A model generated the notes under the pieces. The model had not been told where the DNA came from. It searched no databases and was given only the letters and a program-made list of their open reading frames with translations. Both the position numbers and the translations under genes were made by a program. A stretch of 64,000 bases of DNA from CAVPDG01 sp963702535 (GTDB lineage: Bacteria > Chloroflexota > Anaerolineae > Anaerolineales > UBA4823), in the NCBI GenBank assembly GCA_963702535.1, contig CAVPDG010000004.1, positions 124,001 to 188,000 on the forward strand, written 5' to 3'. This document shows positions 25,768-35,185 of the stretch, in pieces; within the stretch, counting starts at the first letter, position 1; each line of letters begins with the position of its first letter.

Positions 25768-27287
25768 TCATACACTGCTGATTCCTGTCCCGGTTGCATA
25801 GCGTACGATTTCCTCCATCGTAGTATTCTGGTTGCATTCATGTACATTTTGCCCGTTGTACATGACTACGATCCTGTCGCTGACTTTTTTCACTTCTTCC
25901 AGCTCCGAGGATACGAAAATGATGCTTTTACCATCCCTGGAGAGCTTATCGACAAGCTCGTAGATTTCAGCTTTGGAGCCCACATCGATGCCTCGGGTAG
26001 GCTCATCCATCAAGATGATGTCGCTGTTCGCCAGTAGCCATTTTCCGATGACTACTTTCTGCTGGTTGCCTCCAGACAGGCTGCTGACGCTCGAGCTCAG
26101 CTTGTCGTACCTCAGGTTCAGCGCGCCGGCTTGCTCCTTTACCTTGGCGTTGGCTTTGGCTTTGCGGATGACGGGACCTGTGGAAAATCTGGCAAGGTTG
26201 GGGAAAAGCATGTTATCGAAGATCGACATCGAAAGAATAACACCTTCAGCTTTTCTGTCCTCCGTGATCAGCGCAATGCGGTTGTCCAAAGCGGTGATCG
26301 GGCTTGTGGGCTTATACGGTTTTCCATGGATGAAAAATTCGCCGCTTTTTATTTTCAGTGCCCCGAAAATGCATTTCAATAGTTCGGTTCGTCCCGCCCC
26401 CACCAGACCGGCAATGCCGAGCACCTCGCCTTGCTTGAGCTCGAAGCTGAAATTCTTGATCTTATTGGAATAGCTCACATTGATAGCTAGAAAACACAAC
26501 CGGTCTGTCCGTTTGCTTTTGCTACGGCTTTTTCTTTACTGGATACCTGTGTTTTTTCTTTCGGTATCATCAGTTTGACCAGGTCTTCCTTCGTTAATTC
26601 CGGGGTGTTTTCAATCGTTGTTACCAGCTTTGAGTCTTCAAGAACCGTGATCCGGTCGGAAATCTCGAGTATCTCTTCCAGCCTGTGGGAGATATATATA
26701 ATCGCCAGCCCTTTCTTCTTCAGATCGTTCATCACCTTGAAAAGCATTTCTACTTCTTCGAAAGTAAGGCTGGCGGTGGGCTCATCCATGATCAGGATTC
26801 TGGCTTCTTTGGAGAGGGCTTTCGCAATCTCCACCAGTTGTCTTTCAGCGATGGATAATTTAGATATCTTCTGCGTCGGGTCGATCTGCGTGCCGAGCCC
26901 CTTGAGGATCTCAGCCGCTTTCCGGTTCACCTCTTTCCAATTGATCGCCGGGAAAGTTTTGTAATTGGGAAATCTTCCAAAGTAGATGTTTTCTGCTGCA
27001 GTCATCTCATTCATCAGCTTTAATTCCTGGTGGATGAGGATGATGCCCTTTTTCATCGCCTGCGAGGGGTGGTAGAAATAGACCTGCTCGCCCTGGTAGA
27101 TGATTTCCCCCGTTGTTTGCGAAAACGTGCCGGCAAGGATGTTTGCCAGGGTCGATTTGCCTGACCCGTTGGTGCCGATCAGCGCATGGATCTCGCCTGC
27201 CCTGATATCGAAGCTGACATCGTCCAATGCCTGCGTGCCAGGAAATATTTTGTCGATATGTCTCACTTCACATAAGATTTCGTCCAT
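25768..27287 (-). CDS. sugar ABC transporter ATPase with two ABC domains, RbsA-like (frameshifted)
   Basis: Two readings form one ~505-residue double ATPase, the length of RbsA or MglA. The N-terminal half has Walker A GTNGSGKST, the unusual signature LSIAERQ and Walker B LIMDEPTASLT. The C-terminal half has the degenerate Walker A GLVGAGRTELL, signature LSGGNQQK and Walker B ILMDEPTRGIDVG. The frame changes at 26490-26500, between NGQTGC and FLAINVSYSNKI, and one base explains it. It is the first gene of the operon; its stop overlaps the expected permease start. A periplasmic binding protein gene, normally in such operons, is absent here. Confidence 0.9.
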
Positions 27288-27429
27288 ATCAAAACCCTTA
27301 GATTGATCGGGGCTTGCGCAGTTCCATGAACCCCAATTTCCGGTTCATCTGATATAGGGATAAGCGGGGTATCACGCCTCGTCTGTTAGCCGAGGGGGTT
27401 CCGTGAAATAATTTTTATAGACTGAAATA

Positions 27430-27468
27430 ATTTTATTAGAAATCCATATTAATGTCAAGTTAATGTGG
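27430..27468 (-). promoter_or_regulatory. promoter and dyad operator of the sugar ABC operon
   Basis: On the minus strand TTGACA (27458-27453) and TAAAAT (27435-27430) are 17 bp apart. The -35 is the centre of a dyad, CCATATTAA (27444-27452) against TTAATGTGG (27460-27468), nine-base arms with one mismatch. A regulator bound here would cover the -35 and repress. Upstream, GAAATAATTTT occurs twice (27405 and 27424). Confidence 0.72.
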
Positions 27469-27500
27469 ATTAAATATTTATTTCATTGGATGAATTAATT

Positions 27501-27527
27501 TTCATTTGTGTCAAAAAGGATTATAAT
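27501..27527 (+). promoter_or_regulatory. promoter of the divergent Gfo/Idh/MocA gene
   Basis: A perfect TATAAT (27522-27527) is preceded 17 bp upstream by a weak -35 (TTTTCA). Transcription would start about 60 bases before the ATG at 27596, which has a strong AAGGAGG site. A weak -35 suggests that an activator, possibly at the shared dyad, is needed. Confidence 0.55.
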
Positions 27528-27595
27528 ATACTTAGTACAATCGCCGAGGTAACCCGCCACATCCATCAATTTTCAATCCAATTAAGGAGGCAAAA

Positions 27596-28636
27596 ATGCT
27601 ACGCGTCGGAATTTCAGGCTACCAGATTTGGTATCATTCCATAGTTTTTGCTGAAGAGCTGCGTAAATCCAGCACAATGAAGGTCGTTAGCGTTTTTGAC
27701 ACCAATCCGGTGTTCGCCAAAAGGCTTGGCGAGGCTGCGGGAGGGGCGCAGGTCTTCACCGACATCGATCCATTCATCGCTTCCGGTTTAGATATGGTCA
27801 TTATGGCAGGGCTTCCCTCCACCAAGCTCGCCGAGATCCGCAAGTACGCCGCCGCCAAAATCCATGTCCTGATCGATAAGCCCGTCGCCACCACTTCTGC
27901 GGATGCTCTGGAAATTGCCAATGTCTGCAACAAAGCCAACGTAAAAGCGATGGTTGGTTATAACCTCCATTCATCACAGACCATGCGGCAGGCTCACGAA
28001 ATCTTGAAAGAGGGCAAGCTTGGTAAGCCGGTATACGCCTTTTTTGCCTACGACGGACCCATGCTTCAAGAAACTGAATGGAGCACGAAGCCTGGTTGGC
28101 TCATGGATCCCAAGGAAAATATGAGTTACTGGTTCATCCACGTCGATCACGGCATCGATGCCTTGATGTGGTTGTTGGATGCCAAATATTCCGATGTCTT
28201 CGCCCAGCTCGAAAATATGGTTCATCCGGAGATCACCGATAATACCGACTGGGGGGTTGGCTTGTTCACCCTGGATAATGGCGTCAAAGCTATCCTCAAG
28301 TGTGACGGCATCGCCCCGGGTCCGTTTGAGATCTTGAACATCCGCATCGTGTGTGAAGATGGCGCCCTGGTCTGGGATTATTTCCCCACCCCGAAACTGC
28401 AGGTGACCGGCAATCAATTGACCTGGGGCAAGGTCTGGGAATACGAATGCCAGGACGACCTGAGAAACGGCATGGCGCGCATGGCAGAGGAATTTGCCTC
28501 GTATATCCTGGAAGATAAACCCGTTCCCAAATACCAGACCGTGGAGATCGCCGGCTACCGCCTGCTGAAAACTGCAGAAGCTGCCCATCAATCCAACGAC
28601 GAGAAAAAACTGGTCAAGATAACCTACGAAGTGTAG
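27596..28636 (+). CDS. Gfo/Idh/MocA-family oxidoreductase
   Basis: A 346-residue NAD(P)-dependent dehydrogenase. The nucleotide-binding turn is GISGYQIWYHS, the MAGLPSTK loop follows, and the catalytic-loop lysine is in HVLIDKPVA near residue 96 (DKP in place of the usual EKP). SYWFIHVDHGIDALMWLL supplies the catalytic His/Asp region. AAGGAGG lies six bases before the ATG. The gene is divergent from the Rbs-type ABC operon across a 308-bp operator region and is closed by a perfect terminator hairpin, so it is probably the first catabolic enzyme for the transported sugar or cyclitol. Confidence 0.88.
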   Translation: MLRVGISGYQIWYHSIVFAEELRKSSTMKVVSVFDTNPVFAKRLGEAAGGAQVFTDIDPFIASGLDMVIMAGLPSTKLAEIRKYAAAKIHVLIDKPVATTSADALEIANVCNKANVKAMVGYNLHSSQTMRQAHEILKEGKLGKPVYAFFAYDGPMLQETEWSTKPGWLMDPKENMSYWFIHVDHGIDALMWLLDAKYSDVFAQLENMVHPEITDNTDWGVGLFTLDNGVKAILKCDGIAPGPFEILNIRIVCEDGALVWDYFPTPKLQVTGNQLTWGKVWEYECQDDLRNGMARMAEEFASYILEDKPVPKYQTVEIAGYRLLKTAEAAHQSNDEKKLVKITYEV

Positions 28637-28685
28637 CTCAAATTCAGGGGAACGCTGAATAGCGTCATACCCCCTGGCAACGGAA

Positions 28686-28721
28686 GGCAAAATCGCCCGG
28701 TTTTCACCGGGCGATTTTGCC
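28686..28721. terminator. strong bidirectional terminator hairpin
   Basis: GGCAAAATCGCCCGG (28686-28700) and CCGGGCGATTTTGCC (28707-28721) are perfect 15-base arms around a TTTTCA loop. The AAAA/TTTT in the stem supplies a U tract on either strand. It lies 50 bp after the dehydrogenase stop and 10 bp after the end of the small gene at 28731. Confidence 0.88.
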
Positions 28722-28730
28722 AGAAGCGCA

Positions 28731-28904
28731 TCAGGTGTTCAGCGGGCAATCAACGGCAATAAGGTGCGGTATGGCTCGCCGCCCAAGACGAACTTGCTCA
28801 GGTGGCAGATGGGGACGGCAAGAGGGGTTGCCTGCCAGTGCCTGGGGAATGCTGGCCGTAGCCAGCAGGACCGTAACAAGTAGCGAGAACAAGCGTTGTG
28901 CCAT
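28731..28904 (-). CDS. small secreted peptide (57 aa), function unknown
   Basis: A short reading with a clear signal peptide, MAQRLFSLLVTVLLATASIP, ending QALA before the predicted cleavage. The mature part is about 33 residues with two cysteines (NPSC and VDC). GGGGAGG lies 11 bases before the ATG. A second frame beyond about 28830 (PLAVPICHLSKFVLGG..., stop at 28739) is equally plausible, and one indel would join it to the same signal peptide, so the mature sequence is uncertain. A terminator follows at 28686-28721. Confidence 0.45.
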   Translation of the reverse strand: MAQRLFSLLVTVLLATASIPQALAGNPSCRPHLPPEQVRLGRRAIPHLIAVDCPLNT

Positions 28905-28996
28905 GAGCTTGATACCTCCCCTCTCACATATTCATTGTTGTGAAAATGATAGCACAAATTTGTGATTTCTACCGCGAACCAGGTTGCAGAGGTCAA

Positions 28997-29515
28997 TTAT
29001 CCGGTCTGGAGCCACGCCAGGATTTTTTCCACCGCCTGGTCCACCAGGGCATCCGTGAAAGGGGTCAGACCGCGCTCGAAGCCAAAAGATTGGCCGCGCA
29101 CCGAAACCAGGATGGATCGCGGCGCAGCGCCATACAGGCTGTGTGTGATAGAGAGCAAGCTTTCGGCGGTCATGTGATGGGTGAGCGGGGAGCGTTGGTA
29201 AACCGGGCTTAATTCTTGCCAGCTCAGATCATCAGGCAATGCGCCAGCGTGGGCATCGATAAACATCACCCGGTCATACGCGGTGAGCACTTCAGCCAGC
29301 TCGGGGGTGAGCTGAAGGGTGTAGAGCAAACCCAGGCGCGGGTCTGGCGGGGGCAGCTCACCTTCTGGCTCGGCAGGAAACGGCAGGCGTAAACGCTCAG
29401 CCAGCCGGCTCAGTACAGCCCACCCGACGCCGTCATCCTGCCGGTCGGCATTGCCATAGGCGATAAAAAGAGTGGAGGCGAAGCCTGGCTTCGCCTCCGT
29501 ATGATCAAGCGTCAC
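28997..29515 (-). CDS. [NiFe]-hydrogenase maturation protease (HycI/HoxW-type)
   Basis: A 172-residue endopeptidase that removes the C-terminal tail of the hydrogenase large subunit once nickel is inserted. The signature GNADRQDDGVG near residue 21 contains the first nickel-sensing acidic residue, and FIDAH near residue 85 is the second. HMTAESLLSI near residue 114 supplies the histidine. The start is a GTG at 29515 that overlaps the HoxH stop by 11 bases, and no other start exists before the conserved motif. A strong hairpin followed by U residues (29474-29498) lies inside the first codons, so expression may be attenuated relative to HoxH. Confidence 0.87.
   Translation of the reverse strand: MTLDHTEAKPGFASTLFIAYGNADRQDDGVGWAVLSRLAERLRLPFPAEPEGELPPPDPRLGLLYTLQLTPELAEVLTAYDRVMFIDAHAGALPDDLSWQELSPVYQRSPLTHHMTAESLLSITHSLYGAAPRSILVSVRGQSFGFERGLTPFTDALVDQAVEKILAWLQTG
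29464..29498 (-). terminator. terminator-like hairpin within the start of the protease gene
   Basis: GGAGGCGAAGCC (29474-29485) and GGCTTCGCCTCC (29487-29498) are perfect 12-base arms separated by one base. On the minus strand the stem is followed by ACTCTTTTTATC. It lies just after the HoxH stop and covers codons 7-14 of the protease gene, which suggests partial termination or masking of the downstream reading. Confidence 0.65.
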
Positions 29516-30944
29516 GGCGGAGCGTGTCGAGCAAAGCGCCGTCAGGTCCTTCCAGCTCGATCACGATCGGCATTTGTCCAACGGCGTGGGTTGAGCAAGA
29601 GAGGCAGGGATCATAGGCGCGCACCGCGGCTTCCACCCGGTTGAGCATGCCTTCGTGCAGGCGAGCGCCATCGACATAGGTTCTCGCAACCGAGTCCACC
29701 GCCTGGGACATAGCCCAGTTGTTGTGTCCGGTGGCAACGATCAGGTTCACCCGCGTCAACTTGCCCGATTCATCCGCCCAATAGTGGTGGAACAGGGTGC
29801 CGCGCGGAGCTTCCAGGATGCCAACCCCTTCGCCCTGGTACGACTGGCGGGTGTTCAGGATATCCGTGGAGAGCACATCCGGATCATCGAGGATCACTGC
29901 GACGCGTTCGGCTGCGTAGAGGGCTTCAATCAGGCGAGCATAATGGTAATAGAGCGTGTTCTCCACCGGCAAGCCGCCGTTCAACGCTTTGAACTGGGTG
30001 TGTTCGGCGTTCGCCAGGGGGGTGTCGATCTGCTGCGCCACGTTGAGCCGTCCGAGCGGGCCAACGCGGTACACACCTTGTGGCCAACCCAGCTTCTTAT
30101 AATAGGGGAACTTGAGATAAGACCAGCGCTCGACATGTTCGGCAATGTAGTCCAGGTACGATTCAGGCGCAAAGCGCTCAAGCTCGGCGCCGGTCGAGTC
30201 GATCAGGCGCACGGGACCATCGTACAGTTCAAGCGAGTTTTGGGGAGTGACCAGGCCCATATAGCCGGTGGGAAAAACGGCAAACTTCCGGATATCTTCC
30301 ATGTTGCGGGCAGCCCAGTCCTTCATGATCGCCAGACCTGCCTGCAGGGCGGATATGGCAGCGTCTTTGCCGGCAAGGATGGCATCCCGCTCGGCAGGGG
30401 TGAGGGCTTTATTCACGCCACCGGCAACAGCAAAGACCGGGTGGATGCGCCGCCCACCCAGGGTGCGGATGATTTCTTGCCCGAACTTGCGCAGGTTTAT
30501 CCCCTGCAGCGCCAGCTTGGGGTCGACCTGCGCCAGACCAATGACATTGCGCACGGCGGGATCACTGTCGAAGCCAAGCAGCAGGTCGGGTCCCGCCAAC
30601 TCAAAGAAGTGCATGCCATGTGATTGGATGACCTGCCCCATGTGCATCAGCTCGCGCAGCAGGGATGCCGGGCGGGGCGGCGGGCAGCCCAGCACCTGGT
30701 CGGCAGTTTTAGCTGCAGCTAGGTGGTGGCTGACGGGACAGATACCGCAGATGCGCGGTGTGATCTGGGGCATTTCGATGACCAGGCGACCTTCGCAGAA
30801 TTTTTCAAAGCCGCGAAATTCGTTGATGTGCAGGAAGGCGCGCTCCACAGTGCCATCATCTTGCAAGCGAATGGTGACTTTCGCATGGCCTTCGATACGC
30901 GTTACCGGCTCGATAGTGATTTTTCTAGAAATCGGTGTATTCAT
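29505..30944 (-). CDS. hoxH: [NiFe]-hydrogenase large subunit, group 3
   Basis: A 479-residue catalytic subunit. The N-terminal nickel motif is RICGICPVSHH near residue 63 and the C-terminal motif is DPCLSCSTH near residue 445; together they give the four cysteines binding the Ni-Fe(CN)2CO site. RIEGHAKV near residue 17 is the first conserved box. The ~26 residues after the C-terminal histidine (AVGQMPIVIE...) are the tail cut by the maturation protease encoded next. The motifs and the NADH-linked diaphorase neighbours place it in group 3, probably 3d-like, a soluble bidirectional hydrogenase coupling H2 to NAD(P). The distance to HoxY upstream is 19 bp. Confidence 0.93.
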   Translation of the reverse strand: MNTPISRKITIEPVTRIEGHAKVTIRLQDDGTVERAFLHINEFRGFEKFCEGRLVIEMPQITPRICGICPVSHHLAAAKTADQVLGCPPPRPASLLRELMHMGQVIQSHGMHFFELAGPDLLLGFDSDPAVRNVIGLAQVDPKLALQGINLRKFGQEIIRTLGGRRIHPVFAVAGGVNKALTPAERDAILAGKDAAISALQAGLAIMKDWAARNMEDIRKFAVFPTGYMGLVTPQNSLELYDGPVRLIDSTGAELERFAPESYLDYIAEHVERWSYLKFPYYKKLGWPQGVYRVGPLGRLNVAQQIDTPLANAEHTQFKALNGGLPVENTLYYHYARLIEALYAAERVAVILDDPDVLSTDILNTRQSYQGEGVGILEAPRGTLFHHYWADESGKLTRVNLIVATGHNNWAMSQAVDSVARTYVDGARLHEGMLNRVEAAVRAYDPCLSCSTHAVGQMPIVIELEGPDGALLDTLRRDA

Positions 30945-30963
30945 AGGGTTCCATATCCAAAGA

Positions 30964-31505
30964 TCAATGCCAGTGCAACAGTTCGTCTTTCAGTTCTGGC
31001 TTGCGGCCCTGAGCCAGCTCGCTGAGAACGTGAAAGATGACATCTGCGTCTGGCGGGCAACCGGGCACAAAAACATCCACGGGCACTACTTCACTCAGGC
31101 GCGCACGCGGCTCATTACCGCCAGTTCGGGATCGTCGGGGATTACGCCATATTCATCATTAGATTCGGCTTCCACATAGGCGCGGCGCAGGGCTTCATCC
31201 AGGCTGAAAAAATTACGCAGAGCCGGGACGCCGCCAAACACGGCGCAGTCGCCCAGGGCTACAAGGGTTTTGCAGCGGGCGCGCATGCGCAGGGCAACTT
31301 CCTCGTTAGATGAGTTGTTAACGCCGCCTTCGAGAATGCCGACATCGACGCCGCTCTCATCCGGCTCTTTTAAGTCTGTAATGGGCGTGGCGCGCAGGTC
31401 AGCCAACTCAGCCACAGCCAGGATGCGCTCGTCCATATCGAGCAGCGACATGTGACAGCCGGCGCAGCCAGCCATCCAATCGCTGGAGATTTTGGGTTTA
31501 CTCAT
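30964..31505 (-). CDS. hoxY: [NiFe]-hydrogenase small subunit (frameshifted)
   Basis: About 180 residues in two frames. The N-terminal part carries AGCAGCHMS near residue 14 and GDCAVFGG near residue 86; the C-terminal part, after a shift in a GC run near 31095-31105, reads LSEVVPVDVFVPGCPPDADVIFHVLSELAQG and ends ELLHWH. These four cysteines bind the proximal [4Fe-4S] cluster that takes electrons from HoxH, as in HoxY, which lacks medial and distal clusters. The locus is 542 bases, one indel from a clean frame. It lies between the NuoG-like gene (12 bp) and HoxH (19 bp). Confidence 0.9.
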
Positions 31506-31517
31506 GATCTACCTTCC

Positions 31518-33339
31518 CTATTCAACAACTGTGGCAGGCGCGAAAGCACGCCAGTCCGAGCGCAGCGGGCTGCCCAGGGTTTCAGCCAGGGTTTCCAGGG
31601 TCTCCTGGCTCCGGTGAGCGCCAGCCGGGAGCTGCAGGGCGGCCTGCGCGGCCTGGGTGCGACCGGCCAGGTTGATAAAGTGCCCGCTCATTTCTGCCCA
31701 GTTTTCCACCGGCAAAACTACATCTGCGATTGCGTCCAGATCAGAAGCATGGCTGGTCATCATCACCAGGAAGCGGGTCTGGCGGGCAGCGGCCAGCACG
31801 GCAGGGGTGGGGGCTTCATCGCCGAGGGCTAAGAAGAGGGCAGATGCTGCTTTGATCCCATCTGCCAGGCCCAGGTGAGCGGCGTAGCGGCTATTGGCTT
31901 CGCCGCCCAGTGCAACGTGCTCGGCCGGTATGCCGCGTGTTTGCAAAGTGGCGCAGAAGCTGGAAGCCAGATCGCTCAACGCCGGGGCGTGAACCACGCA
32001 AACCAGGCTGGAGCGCGCCAGTATGGCGGCGGCACGCGCCGCGTTGGCATCCTGCGCTGCATCGCCGCGTGCCAGTTGTGCCAACAAGGTCCCTTCATCC
32101 CCGGCAACGGGCGACAGAACCACATTGGCTCGCTCAGCCAGAGCGTTGTCCTGGTTGTCGATCACAATCAGGTCGAGGTCCACGCCGGATACGCCGTTTG
32201 ATCCAGAAACTGGCTACTTCATGACTGGCGGTCGGATCGATGCCCAGGATCACCACGCAGCTGGCGGTCTGCAAGGCATCGAAGCCGGATGCGCTGGCGG
32301 GTTCTGCCGGCAATCCGGGCTGGGTTTGAGCCAGGTTTGCCCCCAGTTGGGTGAAGATCTCGCTGAAGGCGTACAGGCTCTCGGCGCTCAGGCGGGGAGA
32401 GGCGACGGCGCATACATCCGGCGCCTGGCGCAAGCCATGCGCGGCGGATTGCAGCGCATCTTCCCAGGATGCCGGGGTCAACTGGCCATCTTTGCGCACG
32501 AGCGGAGTGGTGTGGCGTGGGCGTTCATCATGGCGCGGCAGGATGCGCCCGGCTTTGCACAACACACCGCCGTTCACCGGATTCTCCCAGTCGCCTTCAA
32601 TACGCACGATATGATCGGCGCGGGTTTGAATTTGCATGCCGCAGCCAAGCGAACATTCCAGGCAAATGGTTTGGGTGGACGCAGTTTGCTTCGGATGGCC
32701 CAGGTAAGCGTCCTGGCGATCGATCAACGCGCCGGTAGGGCAAACCTGCACGCACATTCCGCACTGCACGCAGGAGCTTTCACCCCAGGGCACGCCTTGA
32801 TCGGCAACCAGCATGGTGCGGGCGCCGCGGTTTTCCATGGCAAGGGTATGGTTGCCCACCAGATCGGCGCAAGCGCGCACGCAGCGGCGGCATACAATGC
32901 AGCGGTTGTGCTCCATGATGAAGTAGGGGTGTGAAGCATCCAGCGGGAACTTTTCCCAGCCGGTCATATATTCCCAATGCGTCATGCCTTCATCGTAAGC
33001 GGCCTGTTGCAGTTCGCAATCGCCGCCGCTGACCTGGCAGAAGGGGCAAAAATGGTTGCGCTCGCTGAAGAGCATCGAAAGAACGAATTTACGCGATGCC
33101 TGGATAGCGGGAGTGTCGGTTTTTACCACCATCTTGTCACTGGCGGGCAGGGTGCAGGAAGCAATCGGGCCGCGCCCACCCTGCACTTCCACCATGCACA
33201 TGCGGCAACCCCCGTAGGCTTCCAGGGCGGGATGATCGCATAATGTGGGAATGTGGATGCCTGCCAGCCGGGCAGCCTGCAGGACAGTGGTGCCTTCGGG
33301 CACCTCGATAGTCGTATCGTTGATTGTCAAAGTAACCAT
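31518..33339 (-). CDS. NuoG/HoxU-like iron-sulfur subunit with molybdopterin-type domain (frameshifted)
   Basis: About 607 residues in two frames joined near 32190-32195 (SFWIKR to VSGVDLDLIVIDN). Domains in order: a [2Fe-2S] ferredoxin (CDHPALEAYGGCRMC near residue 34), the His-Cys3 [4Fe-4S] motif (HFCPFCQVSGGDC), two [4Fe-4S] motifs (CIVCRRCVRAC and CVQCGMCVQVCP), a further cluster (CLECSLGCGMQ) and a shortened molybdopterin-oxidoreductase-like domain without active-site residues. It wires electrons between the diaphorase and HoxY. It is longer than HoxU (~240) and shorter than NuoG. No [FeFe] H-cluster motif is present, so it is not HndD. Confidence 0.88.
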
Positions 33340-33351
33340 GCGGAATTTCCT

Positions 33352-35136
33352 TTAAACCACCTGCACTGCGTTAAAATTGCAAACCTGAGCGCAGATGCCG
33401 CAGCGGATACAAATGCTGGCGTCGATCAGGTGCGTTTGGCGCCGCTCGCCCGAGATGGCGTTGACCGGGCAGTTGCGGGCGCAGACGGTGCAGCCAGTGC
33501 AAGGCTCGGCGATGATCTCGTAGCTGATCAGCGAACGGCAGACTTTAGCCGGGCAGCGGTGCTCGTAAATGTGCGCTTCATATTCCGAGCGGAAATGCTT
33601 GAGCGTGCTCTTTACCGGGTTTGGCGCTCCCTGGCCCAAGCCGCACAGGCTGTTGCGGCTGATCTCGGCGCACAGGTATTCCAGGCGCTCGATATCCCCC
33701 GGTTGGCCCTTACCGTCGCAAATACGCTTGAGGATATCCAGGATGCGGCGGGTTCCCACCCGGCAGGGTGTGCACTTGCCGCAGGATTCATCCTGGGTGA
33801 ATTCCATGAAGAAGCGGGCGATATCCACCATGCAGGTTTCGTCATCCATGACGATCATGCCGCCCGAACCCATCATCGAGCCCGCCTGGGTCAAGGATTC
33901 GTAATCTACCTGGAGATCAAGATAATCAGCGGGCAGGCAGCCGCCCATTGGGCCGCCGGTCTGGATGGCTTTGAGCGGTTTATTGCCGGGGATGCCGCCG
34001 CCGACATCGTAAATGATATCGCGCAGCGTGATACCCATCGGCACTTCGATCAAGCCGGTGTTGTTCACATCGCCAGCGATGGCGAAGGTCTTTGTGCCTT
34101 TGCTGCGCTCCGTGCCCATCCCGGCAAACCATTCCGGTCCTTTCAGGATGATCTGCGGCACGTTCGCATAGGTTTCTACATTGTTGTTGCTGGTCGGTTT
34201 GCCCCATACGCCTTTCACCGCGGGGAACGGCGGGCGGGGACGCGGCTCGCCGCGCTTGCCTTCGATGGAAGCTATCAGGGCGGTCTCCTCGCCGCAGACG
34301 AAGGCGCCGGCGCCCTGGCGTACTTCCATGTCAAACGAGAAACCGCTATCCATGATGTTTTCGCCGAGCAAGCCGAACGCACGGCACTGCTGGATGGCGA
34401 TGTTCAGCCGTTCTACCGCCAGCGGATACTCGGCGCGGCAGTACACGTAGCCCTGGCTGGCGCCGATGGCGTACGCCGCAATGATCATCCCCTCCACCAC
34501 CGAGTGTGGATCGCTTTCCAGCACGCGCCGGTTCATGAATGCGCCGGGGTCGCCTTCATCGGCGTTACACACCAGGTATTTGGGATTGTCCTGTACCTTG
34601 CGGCACAGGCTCCACTTGCGGGCAGCGGGAAAGCCTGCGCCGCCGCGGCCGCGTAGACCGGATTTCTCGACGGTTTCAATAACCCCCTCAGGGGTCATTT
34701 CAGTGAGCACTTTCGCCAGGGCTTGGTAGCCGTCTTCGGCGATGTAATCTTCGATATTATCGGGGTAGATTTTGCCGCAGTTGCGCAGCACCACGCGCAC
34801 TTCCTTGGCTTTGGGCGGGCCAAGTTCTTCGTCAACAATTTTTGCTTCTGCTGCAACGAATTTCTTGGCTACTCTGCCTTTGAGAAAGTGCTCTTGCACC
34901 AGGTAAGGGATGTCATCGGCGCTGATATTGACATAGTGCACACCTTCGGGGTAGACCAACATGTCGGGACCAAAGGTGTCGGGGTCGCCAATGCGGGATG
35001 TTTCGAGAACCTGGACTTCGTCCAGAAGCCCCTGAGCGACCAATTCATCATGCAGGGCATCGATGATTTCGTAGGCGCCGAGCTTAATGCAGCCAGGATC
35101 AACCGACACCAATACATGCGTGCGGAAAAAAGGCAT
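33352..35136 (-). CDS. NADH-binding diaphorase subunit, NuoF/HndC/HydB-like, with cysteine-poor N-terminal domain
   Basis: A 594-residue subunit. Residues ~1-110 are the thioredoxin-like domain, but of its usual four [2Fe-2S] cysteines only one is recognisable (SVDPGC); ETSRIGDPDTFGPD replaces the second pair. Residues ~120-460 form the FMN/NADH module (GRGGAGFPAARKW, NADEGDPGAFMNR) and the N3-type [4Fe-4S] site ESCGKCTPCRVGT with C in SLCGLG. The C terminus holds two ferredoxin motifs (CTGCTVCARNCPV and CIRCGICAQVCNF). It oxidises or reduces NAD(H) and passes electrons to the NuoG-like subunit. AAAGGAG precedes the ATG. Confidence 0.93.
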   Translation of the reverse strand: MPFFRTHVLVSVDPGCIKLGAYEIIDALHDELVAQGLLDEVQVLETSRIGDPDTFGPDMLVYPEGVHYVNISADDIPYLVQEHFLKGRVAKKFVAAEAKIVDEELGPPKAKEVRVVLRNCGKIYPDNIEDYIAEDGYQALAKVLTEMTPEGVIETVEKSGLRGRGGAGFPAARKWSLCRKVQDNPKYLVCNADEGDPGAFMNRRVLESDPHSVVEGMIIAAYAIGASQGYVYCRAEYPLAVERLNIAIQQCRAFGLLGENIMDSGFSFDMEVRQGAGAFVCGEETALIASIEGKRGEPRPRPPFPAVKGVWGKPTSNNNVETYANVPQIILKGPEWFAGMGTERSKGTKTFAIAGDVNNTGLIEVPMGITLRDIIYDVGGGIPGNKPLKAIQTGGPMGGCLPADYLDLQVDYESLTQAGSMMGSGGMIVMDDETCMVDIARFFMEFTQDESCGKCTPCRVGTRRILDILKRICDGKGQPGDIERLEYLCAEISRNSLCGLGQGAPNPVKSTLKHFRSEYEAHIYEHRCPAKVCRSLISYEIIAEPCTGCTVCARNCPVNAISGERRQTHLIDASICIRCGICAQVCNFNAVQVV

Positions 35137-35185
35137 TTTTACTCCTTTGCTGGAACAGTCAGGAAGGGATCACATGCTGAATCGG

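Noticed and set aside
25248..25847. 199-codon minus-strand frame overlapping the permease
   Set aside because: It is an alternative frame of the permease gene; the hydrophobic conserved sequence is in the other frame.
31518..33339. [FeFe] hydrogenase catalytic subunit (HndD)
   Set aside because: The ferredoxin part is similar, but no H-cluster motifs are found and the C-terminal domain is molybdopterin-type.
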